Positions 1 through 11,789 of a stretch of 64,000 nt of DNA are shown one piece after another. The stretch lies in NCBI GenBank assembly GCA_013368325.1, contig JAACJK010000109.1, forward strand, positions 1-64,000, written 5' to 3'. Numbering within the stretch: the first letter of the stretch is position 1; each line of letters begins with the position of its first letter. A model generated the notes under the pieces. It was given only the letters and a program-made list of their open reading frames with translations, was not told the DNA's origin and did no database searches. Position numbers and translations under genes: made by a program. Source of the DNA: Ephemerocybe angulata. Taxonomy: Eukaryota; Basidiomycota; Agaricomycetes; Agaricales; Psathyrellaceae.

Positions 1-632
1 GGATATCAGTGGCCATTGATGCCTCAAAGGAGAAATCATCTTACCGTTCTCGCACAGGAGATCGATTTTCAGCCATCTCCCTACTCCTGGCGGCAGCCGC
101 GATAGCCTTTCGCAAGGGCCTGGCATACTGGATGATAACGTCTGTTGCGAGAAGGTGTCAAGGGACCTTGAAGACGCGAAACTGGAAGGGGTGCTCACGT
201 TTACCCAGCAGGGGCTCGGTGCGGTAGATGTTGTAGACCAGTTGGGCATCCTAGAAACCGCCATGTCAGCTTGAATACGCGCGCTTGATGGAGTGCGTCT
301 ATCCTTACCGCTCTGATGCGTATTCGACGAAGGCGTAATCTGAGCCACTGCGTAAGCAGCTAGGAGGGCGAAAAGGGGGCATCCTATACTCACTATGGAC
401 AAATTTGACCTCTAGTACTTCGCCATATGTTGATAGGAACTGCAAAGAACGTTTTTAGCGTAACTGAAGCGACTATATGCGCTTAAAGTGGAGACCGCTT
501 ACTTTTGATAGCTCGTCGATGGAGATATCCTTGCCGAGGCCTGTTCGCGGAGTTCATATGTGAAGAGTCGTGCAGTGGAAGACTCCTCTGACCTTTGAGA
601 TACAGGCGCTTCGCTGGGATTGGGCTGGACAT
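1..632 (-). CDS. RRM-domain RNA-binding protein, 5' part (runs off the window)
   Basis: The ATG at 632 opens a short first exon (MSSPIPAKRLYLK). After an intron ending just before GLGKDISIDELSK the frame continues through FLSTYGEVLEVKFVH, NYAFVEYASER, DAQLVYNIYRTEPL and then RVIIQYARPLRKA. This order matches an RNA recognition motif: beta-1 with LYLKG, an RNP1-like YAFVEY, and a final beta strand VIIQYARP. The downstream part lies beyond base 1, so length and any RS or second RRM domain are unknown. The splice between YASER and DAQLVY (intron about 251-308) is one base out of phase with the consensus sites I can see, so either another junction is used or there is a base error. RNA binding is inferred from the fold; the target is unknown. 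Confidence 0.6.
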
Positions 633-990
633 GACGAAAACAGGTAGAGAGGGTGTAGGAGAGGAAAGAGGAGAAGTGCAGAATTATAAAGATTGAGTTT
701 AGAGCTCCGCCCTGTCAGAACTCGCGAAACGGCGCGAAGCTTACTTCCTGTCAATCGGCCCCGACATTCTTTCTTAATTTGGAGATGCGTTTCCTGTTTT
801 TGTCTCGTATAATTCATTTGAGATTGTGAAAAGTTTGGGAAAGAAACATGGATATGCCACTGGTTAACGAGTTCGGTGGACCACGAAGTAATGTAATACC
901 ACTCCTGTGATGCCCGGCGTGTTCTTCAAAGCTTGGCCGGAAGCTGAGAAGAGGTCAGTTAGTTAGGCGCTTTGAAGTTCAGAAATCATT
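633..990. other. Intergenic: RRM gene promoter and downstream region of the synthase gene
   Basis: The region lies between the start of the minus-strand RRM gene and the stop of the next minus-strand gene. Pyrimidine-rich tracts on the minus strand just above the RRM start fit a fungal core promoter. I see no further gene. Confidence 0.4.
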
Positions 991-2804
991 TTAGGGCGCT
1001 ACCTTGACCAGCTTCCTCAGACCCTGCCTAAGATCACTCTTTAAGTCCTAAAGGAAGATTAAGTTGGCTTGCAGATAGGTGCTATCCCATGTGTCCTACC
1101 TCGAGGTCCTCCACTCCGATACTAACACGGATCAGTGCAGGGTCTTCGCCTGGGTCGCTATCCAACCGACGTTCAATCAAGGACTCGACGCCACCCAAGC
1201 TGGTCGCCGGCTGAGGTAAAGTGAGAACCATGACTGGGCATAAACCAGGAGGCAGTCATACCACGAAGTAGTTCAAGAGATGAGGCAACTGCGCTGCATA
1301 CTCAGGAGTTTTCATCTGGACTGGTGTCAGCAAAGCGATGTTCGGAGGGGAAACTTAGGACCGTGTTCACCTTGAAGGAGAACGTTGCATTGTATCCACC
1401 CTCCATTTGAGTTTTCGGGTGGGAAACCACGCTCGTCCACCTGCTGAAGGGAGGAGTGCCAGACTTGGGAGATAAGGCCCCCAGGAGCGCCATCGTATTC
1501 ACTTCCTGCAGGGGTGATAGAGATTTGATGAAGCCATTGGGCAATCTCTGTGCCGGATTGAGACTGCTGGGGGAACGCGAAGGTGCAGTGTTTTCAAGGA
1601 GCGAAGAAGTAGCCAAGACTCCAAGGAGCCCATCATAGAACCGAGGTAAGTCCGGTCAGTGTGCAGCTGGAGGGGATACGGTTAGTTAGCACACCGGGTC
1701 AACGAGTCGCCCCCTTACGGTATCCCAATCCTTTTTATCCTTCACGACTAGAACGCCAGCTAGGAGATCAGAATGGCCACCGAAATACTTAGTACCTGGT
1801 GCGATGCCGGGGTGCTTATTAGCGACATGAGCCAAATGAATCAAGATTTGGCTCACCGGAATGGAGTACGCTTAATCGTATCCATGGTGGCGATATAATC
1901 ACGAACTCATCAGAACAGGTAGAAAGCAGGGTCTAGGCAGAAGACGCACCAGTCTGCGCCGAACTTGAAGGGGTATTGCAGAGGGGGAGGCCCAAACGTC
2001 GAGTCGATAATAATCTTTCCTCCGGCTTTATGTACCTAGATGATAGGTCAAGCTGGTCAGAACTAACGTATTGCAGACAGGCGCTCAATGGAACCTTGTC
2101 TGCATAGTAGCGAATGTCCCTGCGGGAAAATTAGTCCTCGCCCACAGAGCCTGATGAAAGAAGGAGCTACCGTGACTCTCCAGTGGGGTTGACCGGCGTT
2201 TCGAGCCAGCACAAGTCCCCAGGTTGAAATTCATCATCCAGATCAACAAGTGTTATGTTTTCGCCTCGGGTTTTCTTGTAAACGTCAATGGTAGCATGGC
2301 ATCCATGATAACCGCCTCGGATGGCAAGGCGTTTAGGTTGGAAGTATACCAGGGCCTAGTATTCACGCGTCAAGCGGTGATTCGGTCGTATTTTCGAGAT
2401 GAAGCTCACAGCATAGGCCGCAGACAGTCCAGAGGAGTAGGTCAACGCATAACCATGCTAGAAGGCAGCGCGTAAGCCTCGAGGAGCAAGCATTTAGAAC
2501 CCACTCACATTGATTTTACCCAGGATATGTTCAACGCGAGTGCTCACGTCCTGAGTATACCTGGAATAGACGTGTCGAGTGGGGTTTGACAAGTCAAGCA
2601 GATCGGCATGAATGGCTTGATCCTCGGGTTTAGGTGCACGGAAAGCTGGAGCAAGGACCGAGGTCAGACTCCGCGGAGGGGAGAAGAAGGTTATATACTC
2701 GTGGTGACAGAAATAGACGGCGCAACCTCCCTTCTGGAGGCACCGACTACGCTGGTATCGCCATGAATCAAATCCGTGCCGCTCAGCTTGGGTGTGGGGG
2801 ACAT
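991..2804 (-). CDS. Cystathionine gamma-synthase family PLP enzyme (Cys/Met metabolism)
   Basis: This is a multi-exon gene. It starts at the ATG at 2804 (MSPTPKLSGTDLIHGD) and ends at the stop at 991-993 (DLKSDLRQGLRKLVKVAP). Diagnostic blocks in order are YSRYTQDVSTRVEHILGKIN, YALTYSSGLSAAYA, AIRGGYHGCHATIDVYKK, LETPVNPTGES, IIIDSTFGPPPLQYPFKFGA, VLHSGTKYFGGHSD with the PLP-binding lysine, DRTYLGSMMGSLESWLLLRS, and PATSLGGVESLIERRLDSDP near the C-terminus. The family catalyses PLP-dependent gamma-replacement or elimination in methionine and cysteine synthesis. The estimated length of about 430 residues fits. Exons are separated by short introns, one splitting VLHSG from TKYFGG. Between VDERGF (about 1427-1450) and HPKTQMEGGYNATFSFK (about 1370-1424) the frame moves by one base with no room for an intron, so a frameshift or base error is likely. 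Exact substrate is not decided by sequence. Confidence 0.85.
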
Positions 2805-3117
2805 CTTGGGTGAAGTGAAGGTGAAGACCAGAGAACACGCCTTTTTAACCGTTTGGAGTCACTCCCGAAGTCACAAGCCCACAACTTATGAGTCATTCGA
2901 CATTCGCGATATCGGGTGCTTTTAGCGCGCATCGGGAGTCGGGACTTCTAAATAAATAGGGGTCTTTCGTCTGGGGTTACGATAGCTCGAAGGCATGCTG
3001 ACTCACTGGAGACCCCTCAGACCGGAAGGAAGTATGTAACAGCCTGGAATAAATAATACACTATGAGACATTAGAGCTACATTATTGGCTTTGTATACAT
3101 AAGTCGTCACGAGAAGT
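2805..3117. other. Intergenic between two minus-strand genes
   Basis: The 313 bases hold the promoter of the synthase gene and the 3' end of the transcription factor gene. No other coding signal is seen. Confidence 0.4.
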
Positions 3118-6100
3118 TCATCGAAGGTGTAGGAGGTCCCATATTAGCCATATGGGAGCCTGGGGATATGTATTTGTTGCATCCAAAAAACCTGAATCGC
3201 GCATGAATGACATCCACTGCTCGTCGATGCCAGACTCCCCGGTCAGCATCATCAGGTCTACAAGGTTGGTTTGGTCAGGGTTTCCCAAACCCTGTTCTCC
3301 AGGGGTGAATGGATCCAATCCAGGTGGAGGTATGGGGTTGGGCAAGGATGGCGGTGGAGGCTGACTGTACGAATCGAATGTCGGTTGAATGGGCGGGGAA
3401 TTTGGCTGGTATCGACCACTCGGGGCGTCTGAGTAGGCCGCTCCGTGATTTGGCCAGCTTTGCCAACTCGAAGGAGGGACAGCTTTGGATTGGGGAGGCG
3501 ACATGAAGGTAGTTGGACTCGTTTGATCGGGGGATTGGCATTGAGGAGCGTCGAAGGTTGGGTGTGGTGTGTATTGCTCATCGTTGTGGGGGGGAGAAGG
3601 AGAGCTGTTAGGCGGCGGGAACATGGACAGATATTCGACAAGTGAAGGGTGAACATCTGCTGGTTCAGTCGATGAGCTCCCTCGGGATTCATTGTTGGAA
3701 AGGTGTGGACTCGAGTTTGTTGATGGTGCTGTGGAGCTCGCTGAAGATGATGTCCTTTTGTTACCAGTGCGGTTCGAATGTGATAGCAGTCGAGACACCA
3801 GAACACGAGTTTGACCTCCAAACAGAGCCAACTCATCTTCCCCATAATCGGGCCGTCCTGTAGACAAGACCCCGGGTATAGGGGTGTTTCCACTCCTAAA
3901 CTGCGAATAAACTTGGAATGCCTTTTCGCGCATCTTGTAAAGGATGGCCTAGATGGAATTCAGCTTCTCATCGATCGTCAAGGGTTACATGCACGGATAG
4001 TTACCATTCCACTCTTCGCTCGCCGCGAATGGGCGGCACCTTTCTCAAACAAGTCGCAGGCTAATCCCAATTCGATAAAGGCGCTTGAAGCCATGCTTGA
4101 GGCCGGGGATCGAGTAACTATGCTGCCCACAATCACCTATACAGGCAATCAATACATCTGTATTCGAGACAAAGAAGGGTGCTCACAGCAGCCGAGAATA
4201 CTATGCGCCTAGATTAGTACTGATAGCTTGGAATTGTAGGGCAAGACTTACAGTGCGTCCAAACTCCCCACCATCTTCCGCACAGATCGGGAAAACGGTC
4301 GAAATGGTTCAGACACGACTTGATGACACCAGATGCGCATCGATACGCTGCCAAGAAAGATGGGGCGTATGGACTCCGAAGAGGATTTGAGGGGTGATCC
4401 AGCATTGCTTGGGCGAAAAAGCTTCTATGGATGTAGAGCAACGCTGTTTCGGAGAAGGGTCAGTCCGCATTCAAAACCAATTAGAGACGTTCGACTCACT
4501 GACTGAACGGTATTGTCCCAACAGGCATCTCCTCATGTAAACAGAAGGCGTGCAGTTGTCATCGTCGACGTTCATGAACACATTCAAGTGGGGAGGTAGC
4601 GTCTTCTCTCGAACCTTCCTGTCGAGCTCAAGGATTGTTTCGTATTTCGGAGCTTCAGCTGCCAAGGTATGCTCGATGACAAACGGAAAGATATCCCTCG
4701 CAAACTCATACTTCCAACGGTAGTCTAGAAAAGGAATTCCAATGTTAGCTTCGAATAAGTACGATCTCCATGGTTCCAACGGACTTACATCCGACCATGA
4801 CATTTCCGTGCTCGTCGATAGCAGCTTCGTCGTCAGTAGGGAATTCACAGTCGATATAGGATAACCGGATGGATGGAGGCCTTCCCAGTGCCAAACTCTG
4901 TGGTGGATGTATGATGAATGTTATCTGGCATTCCAATGCATTGGGACCCCTTACGTAGAACTGTTCAGCAGAGAACATTTCCCAAAACAATGACCGCCGT
5001 CTTTGAACTGTCTTCGAATCAAAATTCCAGCGCGCGCAATCTCTGTCTAGAGGACCGTAAGAATGGAATTGTGCAATGAACTTGGAATGACCATACGCAA
5101 ACCCAACTAGAGAGTGGTCAGTAAACCGATCTAGAAGCTAGGTCCATAAAACTCACGCTCTGCGCTAGCTTGGCTCCGAGGGAGGTTAAAGACCACTAGA
5201 CGGACGTTAGTAATGGAGTGATGTAAGACAGCGCCCAACTCACCGAGCTGTCCATAGTGTAGCGCCGTCCTGCCATTCCATGGTAGGCAGCCATGAGGAG
5301 AATGGCATGCACTGTAGATATCTCTGGCGAGTCAAACACAGATCTAAGCGCAAGACTTGCTCTGCTGAGATTGTAGTAACTGTCAGCCTCTTTGTTATCT
5401 GGATACTGTCAGCCCTATCTATTATGATGGGTTGTACATGTTTGACTCACGAGGTTCAAGGGTGAGGTCCACCAATGCGCCCAATGCGAAGATCAGATAT
5501 ATGACAGCCAGTTTATGAGGGGAGAACCATGTCACAGGTGTTCCTGAAGCTTGTCTTTCACGCAACGCTTTGTAGATAGGTCCGAGGAGCTCCTCCATGA
5601 TCTCGTCGCGTTTGATAGGCCGGAAGGCCCAAGCGGCATGCTCGAGATATGTTTCGCAGAGAGAAGACGCCCTGGTTTGAGGAGGAAGGCGGTCAAACAA
5701 CATATTTATCGCCTTTTCCATGTTTCCGTCAGCTTCGAAAGGGAAGGATGCCAGTATTCGAGAGATCTCTATTGAGATATCAGAAGGCACCTCGTCTTCG
5801 CCATCGGAATCTTCAAGATCTGCTCCAGCCTAATGATAATGTGAGTTGCTGGCCCAGGCTATATGACACATGCACCGTACGAGGAAGAGGGTCTGAAGTT
5901 GAAATGGATGAGAGGATAACTTGGACAGCGAGCAGTCGAACGTACCTCGGAACCCGCCGACGGTCCAAAATATTTCGCTTCACCGCGTTCACCTATCGTT
6001 AGTGTCCCAAATGCGTTGATAGTTTCTGTCGAAGGTTGGGATATAGGTTTCCCTTCTCGGGCTTGTCGTCGTTCTGGCCCAAACTTGATCCCAAGAAGGT

Positions 6101-6695
6101 CTTCGCGAAGTAACGGGTGGGGTTCGTTGGAGACACTGGATTGATGGTAAATGGAAAGGGCATCTTCCAGCTCTCGTATACGGTGGCCCATTTCAGCAAT
6201 CTTTGAGTGAAGCTGGGCGGTATCTGCGAGTACAAATCTGGGGGAGGGGATACGAAGTCAGATTTACAAGCAGAGGTGGACATTGGTGAGCCTTAGCGCA
6301 CCTTGTTCCCTGGCCAGTCGACAGACTCCCATTCGGACAGATGGATGGACAACCTCTGCGAGCTTTTTCCAGATTTCAGCACGGAATCTCCCTACGTTAA
6401 AGTTTGTTTACAACGTACTGCAAGAGCTGCAAGGTATCTTTTTGTCGCATTTCAGTTTCAACCTAACAAGAGGTGGTCGTCAGATTTCAATCTACGTCAG
6501 CACCCATAACGAATCGCATACCTGCGGCACTCGGCGCACGATATCTATATTCCATATACCTGAGTTGTGTTCGCAGAAGTTACCCGGGGTACAGCTTACC
6601 TCGCCTCTGGCCCTCCGTAGTCCCAAATCCTCGTCGCTGATTGTATTCCGAGCAATATGGCGGCGCTTGCTGTTGCTGGTCGCATCCGCAGGCAT
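3118..6695 (-). CDS. Zn2Cys6 fungal transcription factor
   Basis: The ATG at 6695 starts MPADATSNSKRRHIARN. Splicing then joins SCAECRR to LKLKCDKKIPCSSC and RGCPSICPNGSLSTGQGT, giving the six cysteines of a binuclear zinc cluster (C-x2-C-x6-C-x5-C-x2-C, then a final C). A predicted coiled coil follows (LADTAQLHSKIAEMGHRIRE), as expected for a dimerising regulator. The middle part, from about SLCETYLEHAAWAFRPIKRD to YIHRSFFAQAMLDHPSN, has the helical character of the fungal-specific transcription factor domain. The last exon (3118-3933) is low-complexity and rich in Pro, Ser and Gln, as in activation regions. Many short introns interrupt the gene. Target genes cannot be read from the sequence. 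The divergent neighbour is a secreted expansin-like gene, but a regulatory link is only a possibility. Confidence 0.85.
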
Positions 6696-7288
6696 GTTGA
6701 ACGCCGTTGAAGTTGCAGATTCGCTGGTATGAGCGCGCCGGGGGCGAAGGATCAGTCGCGGGCGAGAGAAGGGAGATTGACGGAAGGAGGAACGAAAGAA
6801 GGTTTTACTCAATTTTGGAGGCACTACGTCTTCAGCGCAATTTCGGCTTCTCGGCACCTTTTTCCAGCCTTCCCCTTTGGGACTAATTGATGCCATCACC
6901 ATAACTGTTACTCTGATCAACCCTACAAGGAATCGATGTTCCTCGAATGGGGACAATGGTGAAATAAAAGGTGGGACGGGTGCTGAGTACAAGCCAGCGG
7001 TGCTGTAACACCGCCGTAAAACTTTTGGGTGCATCTCATGGAAATCCAAAGGCCCTCGTACGTTCAGAACCATAGCGCGGCAATCGTAAGGCGCGTCACG
7101 ATCCTCCAATTCAGGCGCTAATAAACTCCGAATCCCTTCCGCGAGACACATCCGGCAAGATTTCATCATAAACCGCTCCATCGCTCTGCTCACCGCCCTT
7201 TCAGCTCCTTCTCTTCGCTCCCGGAAGCACCCCCGCCCAAGGCGTTGACGCCAATACCACTCTCTTTTATTCTGCACTATCTCCCAGA
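6696..7288. promoter_or_regulatory. Shared divergent promoter region
   Basis: The 593 bases separate the transcription factor start (6695, minus) from the secreted protein start (7289, plus). A minus-strand open frame crosses this stretch and continues into the factor, but it lacks family features and probably represents 5' untranslated sequence. I could not identify a specific operator. Confidence 0.35.
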
Positions 7289-8125
7289 ATGCCTCACCGA
7301 GCCATCGCTCTGGTAGTTCTCATCATCTCCCTATGGGCGGCTCCAACATTTGCCTCCGCCGGGCGAGCCACCATTGCGCGCGCGGTTTCGGAGACGAGCA
7401 GATACCATAAAGCCCATTCCCTTGGAGACGACTACCAGTTTGACCCGCGAGACGGTTGGCAAGTCGCCAATGTGACAAACCTCCAGTACAAGTACCACCG
7501 CGACCAGAATTCTGCGAGTCCCTTCGCTGCCCACCGACGTGCAACCAGGTCCAAGGCGAGCAAGGCGGGGCGGCCAGACAAGGAAGGCGTCGGAGGCGCG
7601 CTGAAGGGATTGGTCACCGCGTTGAAAGGTCTTGTCGGCATCGGGAAGCCAGAAAGAGTGACTATTACTTGGTACGTCGCCTTCGCAATATGCCCAAATT
7701 CATCTAACAGTCAAGCAATATAGGTACACTGGGCACGACCTCAAAAATCCGAGTTGCTGGTCAAACGGTAAATGGGCACCCACGGACAATTCCTTCGTGG
7801 CGGCACTCACCCAGCATGGCTGGCACGATAAGCCTAAGTGCTTCAAATTCGTTGAGCGTGAGTAGATACAGTCGACCCGCTGCGTCAAACCTGGTACTAA
7901 CGCGCCACTGTCATAGTTTGTAATACCCCAAAGCGATGTGTCTTTGTTCGTGTGGTCGACACATGTGCCGGGTGCACAGCGAACTCAAAGCACGTCGACC
8001 TCACTAAGGCGGCGTTTGGAGAGCTCGCAAGTTTCGACGAGGGCAAGTTGAATGTGCAATTCCGACATGCAACTGAACCTAGTGAATGGCACGAAGATCT
8101 TTGGGGCCCGAAGTTCAAGAAATAG
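7289..8125 (+). CDS. Secreted expansin-like (double-psi beta-barrel) protein
   Basis: The ATG at 7289 begins a hydrophobic signal peptide (MPHRAIALVVLIISLWAAP, cleavage probably near TFASA). A linker rich in Lys, Gly and Ala follows (about residues 60-125). The C-terminal module spans three exons: GKPERVTITWYTGHDLKNPS, then GHGW-like sequence ending KCFKFVE, then LCNTPKRCVFVRVVDTCAGC. The VRVVDTCAGC followed by HVDLTKAAFGELASFDEGKL is the hallmark of the barwin/expansin/RlpA-like barrel. The stop is at 8123-8125. Fungal proteins of this kind are extracellular and may loosen or bind wall polysaccharide; no catalytic function is shown here. A second expansin domain (cellulose-binding) is absent, so this is the single-domain form. 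It lies divergent from a zinc-cluster regulator. Confidence 0.8.
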
Positions 8126-8257
8126 AGCAAGCCGTCGTGTTTGAAACGCTGGGCGACGTTCACGACAACAGATTCCCTCATCGCTGGACGATTATAGCAA
8201 GGTCATTACCACGATAACTCTGAACGCCACGGTGCAACCAGACTACATACCCAATCC

Positions 8258-11200
8258 TTAAGCCAAGACTACCCTCTTCCTCTTCTTCCCTTCAGCGATT
8301 CTCGCTTTAACCTTTTCTTCGTCCAAACCCTCCTCTTCGTAGAATTGAGCTGTCCGTTCTGCATCGTTCTTGTTCTTGATGAAATGGAGCGCAGCCAGAT
8401 TGTAACCAATGATACCCTTCTGTCTTTGCAATGCAGCTCGGAGGTGCCGACGCAGAGGGATGAGAATGGTTCTCATGATACGATTGGCGACGATTTGATT
8501 GTGGTGAGTTTTGAGGAGGAAAAACAGAATCCGCGAAACAAGTGGAATGTTCCATTCCTACCAGACAATCAGCACGAGCGGACAAAGATCGAAGTATGGC
8601 CGCGTACCTTTTCTGCCCACATATTTAGATACGCCATCAGCGAAACAACTTTGTTGAACGGAAGGACCAGGAGAGCATCATGAAGGGCTGTGCTCTGGAC
8701 CTTCTCGACGACGCGCAGGACATATGCATCGGGCTCCAAGTCGTAAGCAGCAAGTACTGGGTTCCTAGGCGGGGGCTGCATTCTCAAAGCGTCGTCCTCG
8801 GCAAGCTTTGCCATTGCTTCATAGTACTCCTTGAACGCCTCCATCTCCTGATCTGCCAGATCCAAAGCCTCCATGATCTTTTCACCGGCCATCAGGGTCT
8901 CTGCCGTTTGCTTCGTGACGGCGGAAACCTCAGCTTCCTCACCAGCAGGGGCACCCTCGACACCGCTTCCGATGGGGGCATCGCTGCGATTCAGGGAGTC
9001 AGCGACGCCATTCTCGTACAGTTTCTCAAGCTCCTTTTCGCGCTCTTCTTCAAGGAATAACTAAAGTAAAGTTAGCATCCACAGGTCGATGGTCAAAGGA
9101 ATGGACTGACTGGTTCGTCGAGCTTCTCCCACACTCGAATCGACTTGTCGTGAGACCCAGTGACGACGAAGTTTCCGAAATGACTCAGAGCCAGCGCCCA
9201 GATCTCTCCGTGGTGACCTTCAAGTTTCTGGATGCCTTCAAACTGTGCTTCACAGTGAGCGATCACCTCTTTAAGAAAACGCATGAGTGTACCTTATCGC
9301 CGTCCCAGTACTTAAGCATCTTGTCCTTTCCAACGGTCCAGAAGTAATGGGAATCCTTCTCGAACTTGACCTGCATAACACTGTCTTCGTGAGCGAAGAT
9401 AGACTTATGGCAGTCACCAAAGTCGAGACCCCAGATCTTGACGTTCTTGTCCGCAGAGCAGGTCACGATCAGCTTGGAATCGTCCGAGATGTCCATATCT
9501 AGGACAGGCAGCTGCACAGGACAGTTAGACGCGGTCATCAAACGAATTGGGAAGGTCAGGTGCATACCTTGTGTCCGTAGAGTGACAGGAAGAACTTGAG
9601 CGAGTCTTGATAGAAGACCTTGACCGTAGAATCGAGCAGAGCGACCGCGAGAAATTTGCCATCCGGGCTGTAGCGCACGGACAGGACATCGTCGGTCATC
9701 TTCAATGTCCGGACATGGACCAGGGACAGTAGTCTTCCACTCTGAGAAGAAAGGTCAATAATTCAGCGCAGATGAAGGATGGTGAAAGTCTCACAATTTC
9801 TTCGTTCCCCTCCTTTTCCTCGAAATCCCAGAACTTCACTTCCTTATCAGCGCTACCGCTGACGAGGGCTCTTCCGTCCTTGCGGACATGCAGCGACCAG
9901 ACAGTACCAGTGTGGGCTTTGACAGTCTCTATGAGAGAAGATGATGAAACATCGAAAATTAGAATCTCTCCGGCCTTGGTGCCAACAGCAACCTAGACGG
10001 GAACATGTAAGGAAGGCGCAACTTTACTATAAGAATGGGAGTACGTACATGTCGGTCTCCGGGAAGGAAAGTCGTGCACACAGGGTTGGGGCAGTCCATA
10101 GTCCGAATACATGCAGTAGTCTTCATGTTCCAGATCTTCAGTGACCCGTTGGCAGCAGATGCTAGTATCCGGTCATCGGAGCTCAAGCACAGGGAGCGAA
10201 CGTCTGCGCGATGTCCAGGGAGGGATACAGAATGGTTGCGCGTGGCCTCTGGGGGTGCTTCTGTAGATTTTGTGGGCTGCGGAATGTTGTAGACCTCGAG
10301 GGCGTTGTTAGAAAGAGCCACCATAAGCTAGATTGTTGTTAGAACTAGGGAAGTCGTTGGAATTTGGGAATTGGCTCTCACCTCAGCAATGTTCTTCTGG
10401 CTGGTGGTCTCATTAGCGAAGTTAAAAGACCGGACCTTTCCACTTGCGCGGACGACGACGTGGGGGGTGAACTTGTCAATGAACGGTACTTCTTCGTCGT
10501 CTTGGTCAATCTCCATGGCGGTGATCTCTGGTCCCTTCTTGTCCCCCTTCTCCTGCTTCTTCTCCTTTGCACGTTTCCTTCGCCTTGCCAACTTCTTCTT
10601 CACCTCTTCGTCGTCTCGAATCCGGAAGATTTCGATAGACTTGTCATGCGACTGGAAAGCGACGTAGGGCTGTTTTGGGTGGAAGCTTATTTGAGATACA
10701 CGATGGTTGGAGCCTAAGGGAAGGTTCGTGATAGGGTGGATCATTTTAGCAATCTGAGAAACGGGTTAGCACAAGCAGAGGTATGTTAGGTGAGGACGCA
10801 CTTCTCCAGACTCGGTTTCCTTCAGTCCATCCTTTACAGCGTCTCTATCAATCCTCCATGCCTTGACCTCTCCTTCTCCACTCCCAGTGAAGATCAAATC
10901 CTGCTCGGGGTTAACATCGAGGGACCAAATTTCGGACCTGTGGGCCACGACTGTCTGGATGCAATGGTGCGTTGTGAGGTCCCAGAGTTTTAAGAAGGTA
11001 TCTTTTGAAGAGGTGAGGAGAAGTCCCGGGGCGGCGGTCTTGGAGGAGGAAGGCTGAGATTCATCGGTGGAAAGGAACTTGATCCCAGTAATCTGGTCGC
11101 GATGGCCTCGCAGACGGTATAGACCAGCCTCGGCAACGATATCCCAGACGATGAGGTCGGTATCTTGCGAGCCTGAAGCAAGCCGGGTGCCTCTGTCGTC

Positions 11201-11630
11201 GAATGCAAGAGCTGTAACGGATTTCTTGTGGCCATTGAAGACGGTTACGACTGTTTCGTTTGTGCTATCCCAGAGTCGAATAGAGCCGTCTGCATAGCCA
11301 ACGGCGAAGAAGTTGGGTTGAGGCGAACGCAAGATGCAAGTTACTTCAGATCTATGGCCAGTTTCGTGCCACATGGAGCGCTGTGCACTGTCAATAACAA
11401 GCCAGGATAAATGGGTGAGAGCCATACCATCTCTCCCTTCTTCACGTCCCAAACCAATACATCTTCGAGAGCGGGGACATATGCCAGCTTCCCGTCGAAA
11501 ACCGCATTTGATGTTGCGCTGCACACCAGGCCAAAAGCCTGTGTGGATTCCCTGGTCAGACAATTCGTAGTTGAACTGTGGTTCCTCGTCGTACCTGAGT
11601 GGGCCCGTGCCTCAGATAACTTTGGACCAT
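8258..11630 (-). CDS. UTP12: U3 snoRNP WD40 protein UTP12/DIP2 (WDR3)
   Basis: The first exon starts at 11630 ([12 protein letters not shown]) and splices to [22 protein letters not shown] repeats follow in two propellers, for example [53 protein letters not shown], then [20 protein letters not shown] and [20 protein letters not shown]. Between the propellers is a charged Lys-rich linker. The C-terminal helical Utp12 domain is seen in [20 protein letters not shown] and [20 protein letters not shown]. The last residues are a basic tail, KKRKRVVLA, before the stop at 8258. In yeast the protein is part of the UTP-B complex of the small-subunit processome in the nucleolus. Length and domain order agree with the family. 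It lies close to IMP4, another processome-associated gene, with one gene between them. Confidence 0.93.
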
Positions 11631-11789
11631 CCTGAATGCCGAAACGAGTTCGCGCTCAGGGACTGCAAAAGTTTTGTGAGGTTTGATGCAAGATTGATGA
11701 GGCTCACGTGCGCGCTAAGAATAGAGCGATCATGATCAGAAGCGCTGGATATTAAAGGGGTTTCCATTCTCATTCATCCACTCGAGGAT

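Noticed and set aside
3258..3893. A 211-codon minus-strand frame overlapping the last exon of the zinc-cluster factor
   Set aside because: Shadow frame of a Pro/Ser-rich exon.
6492..7277. A 261-codon minus-strand frame reaching 580 bases above the zinc-cluster factor start
   Set aside because: The upstream half has no conserved feature and the family start MPADATSNSKRR lies inside it; the 3' end runs into introns.
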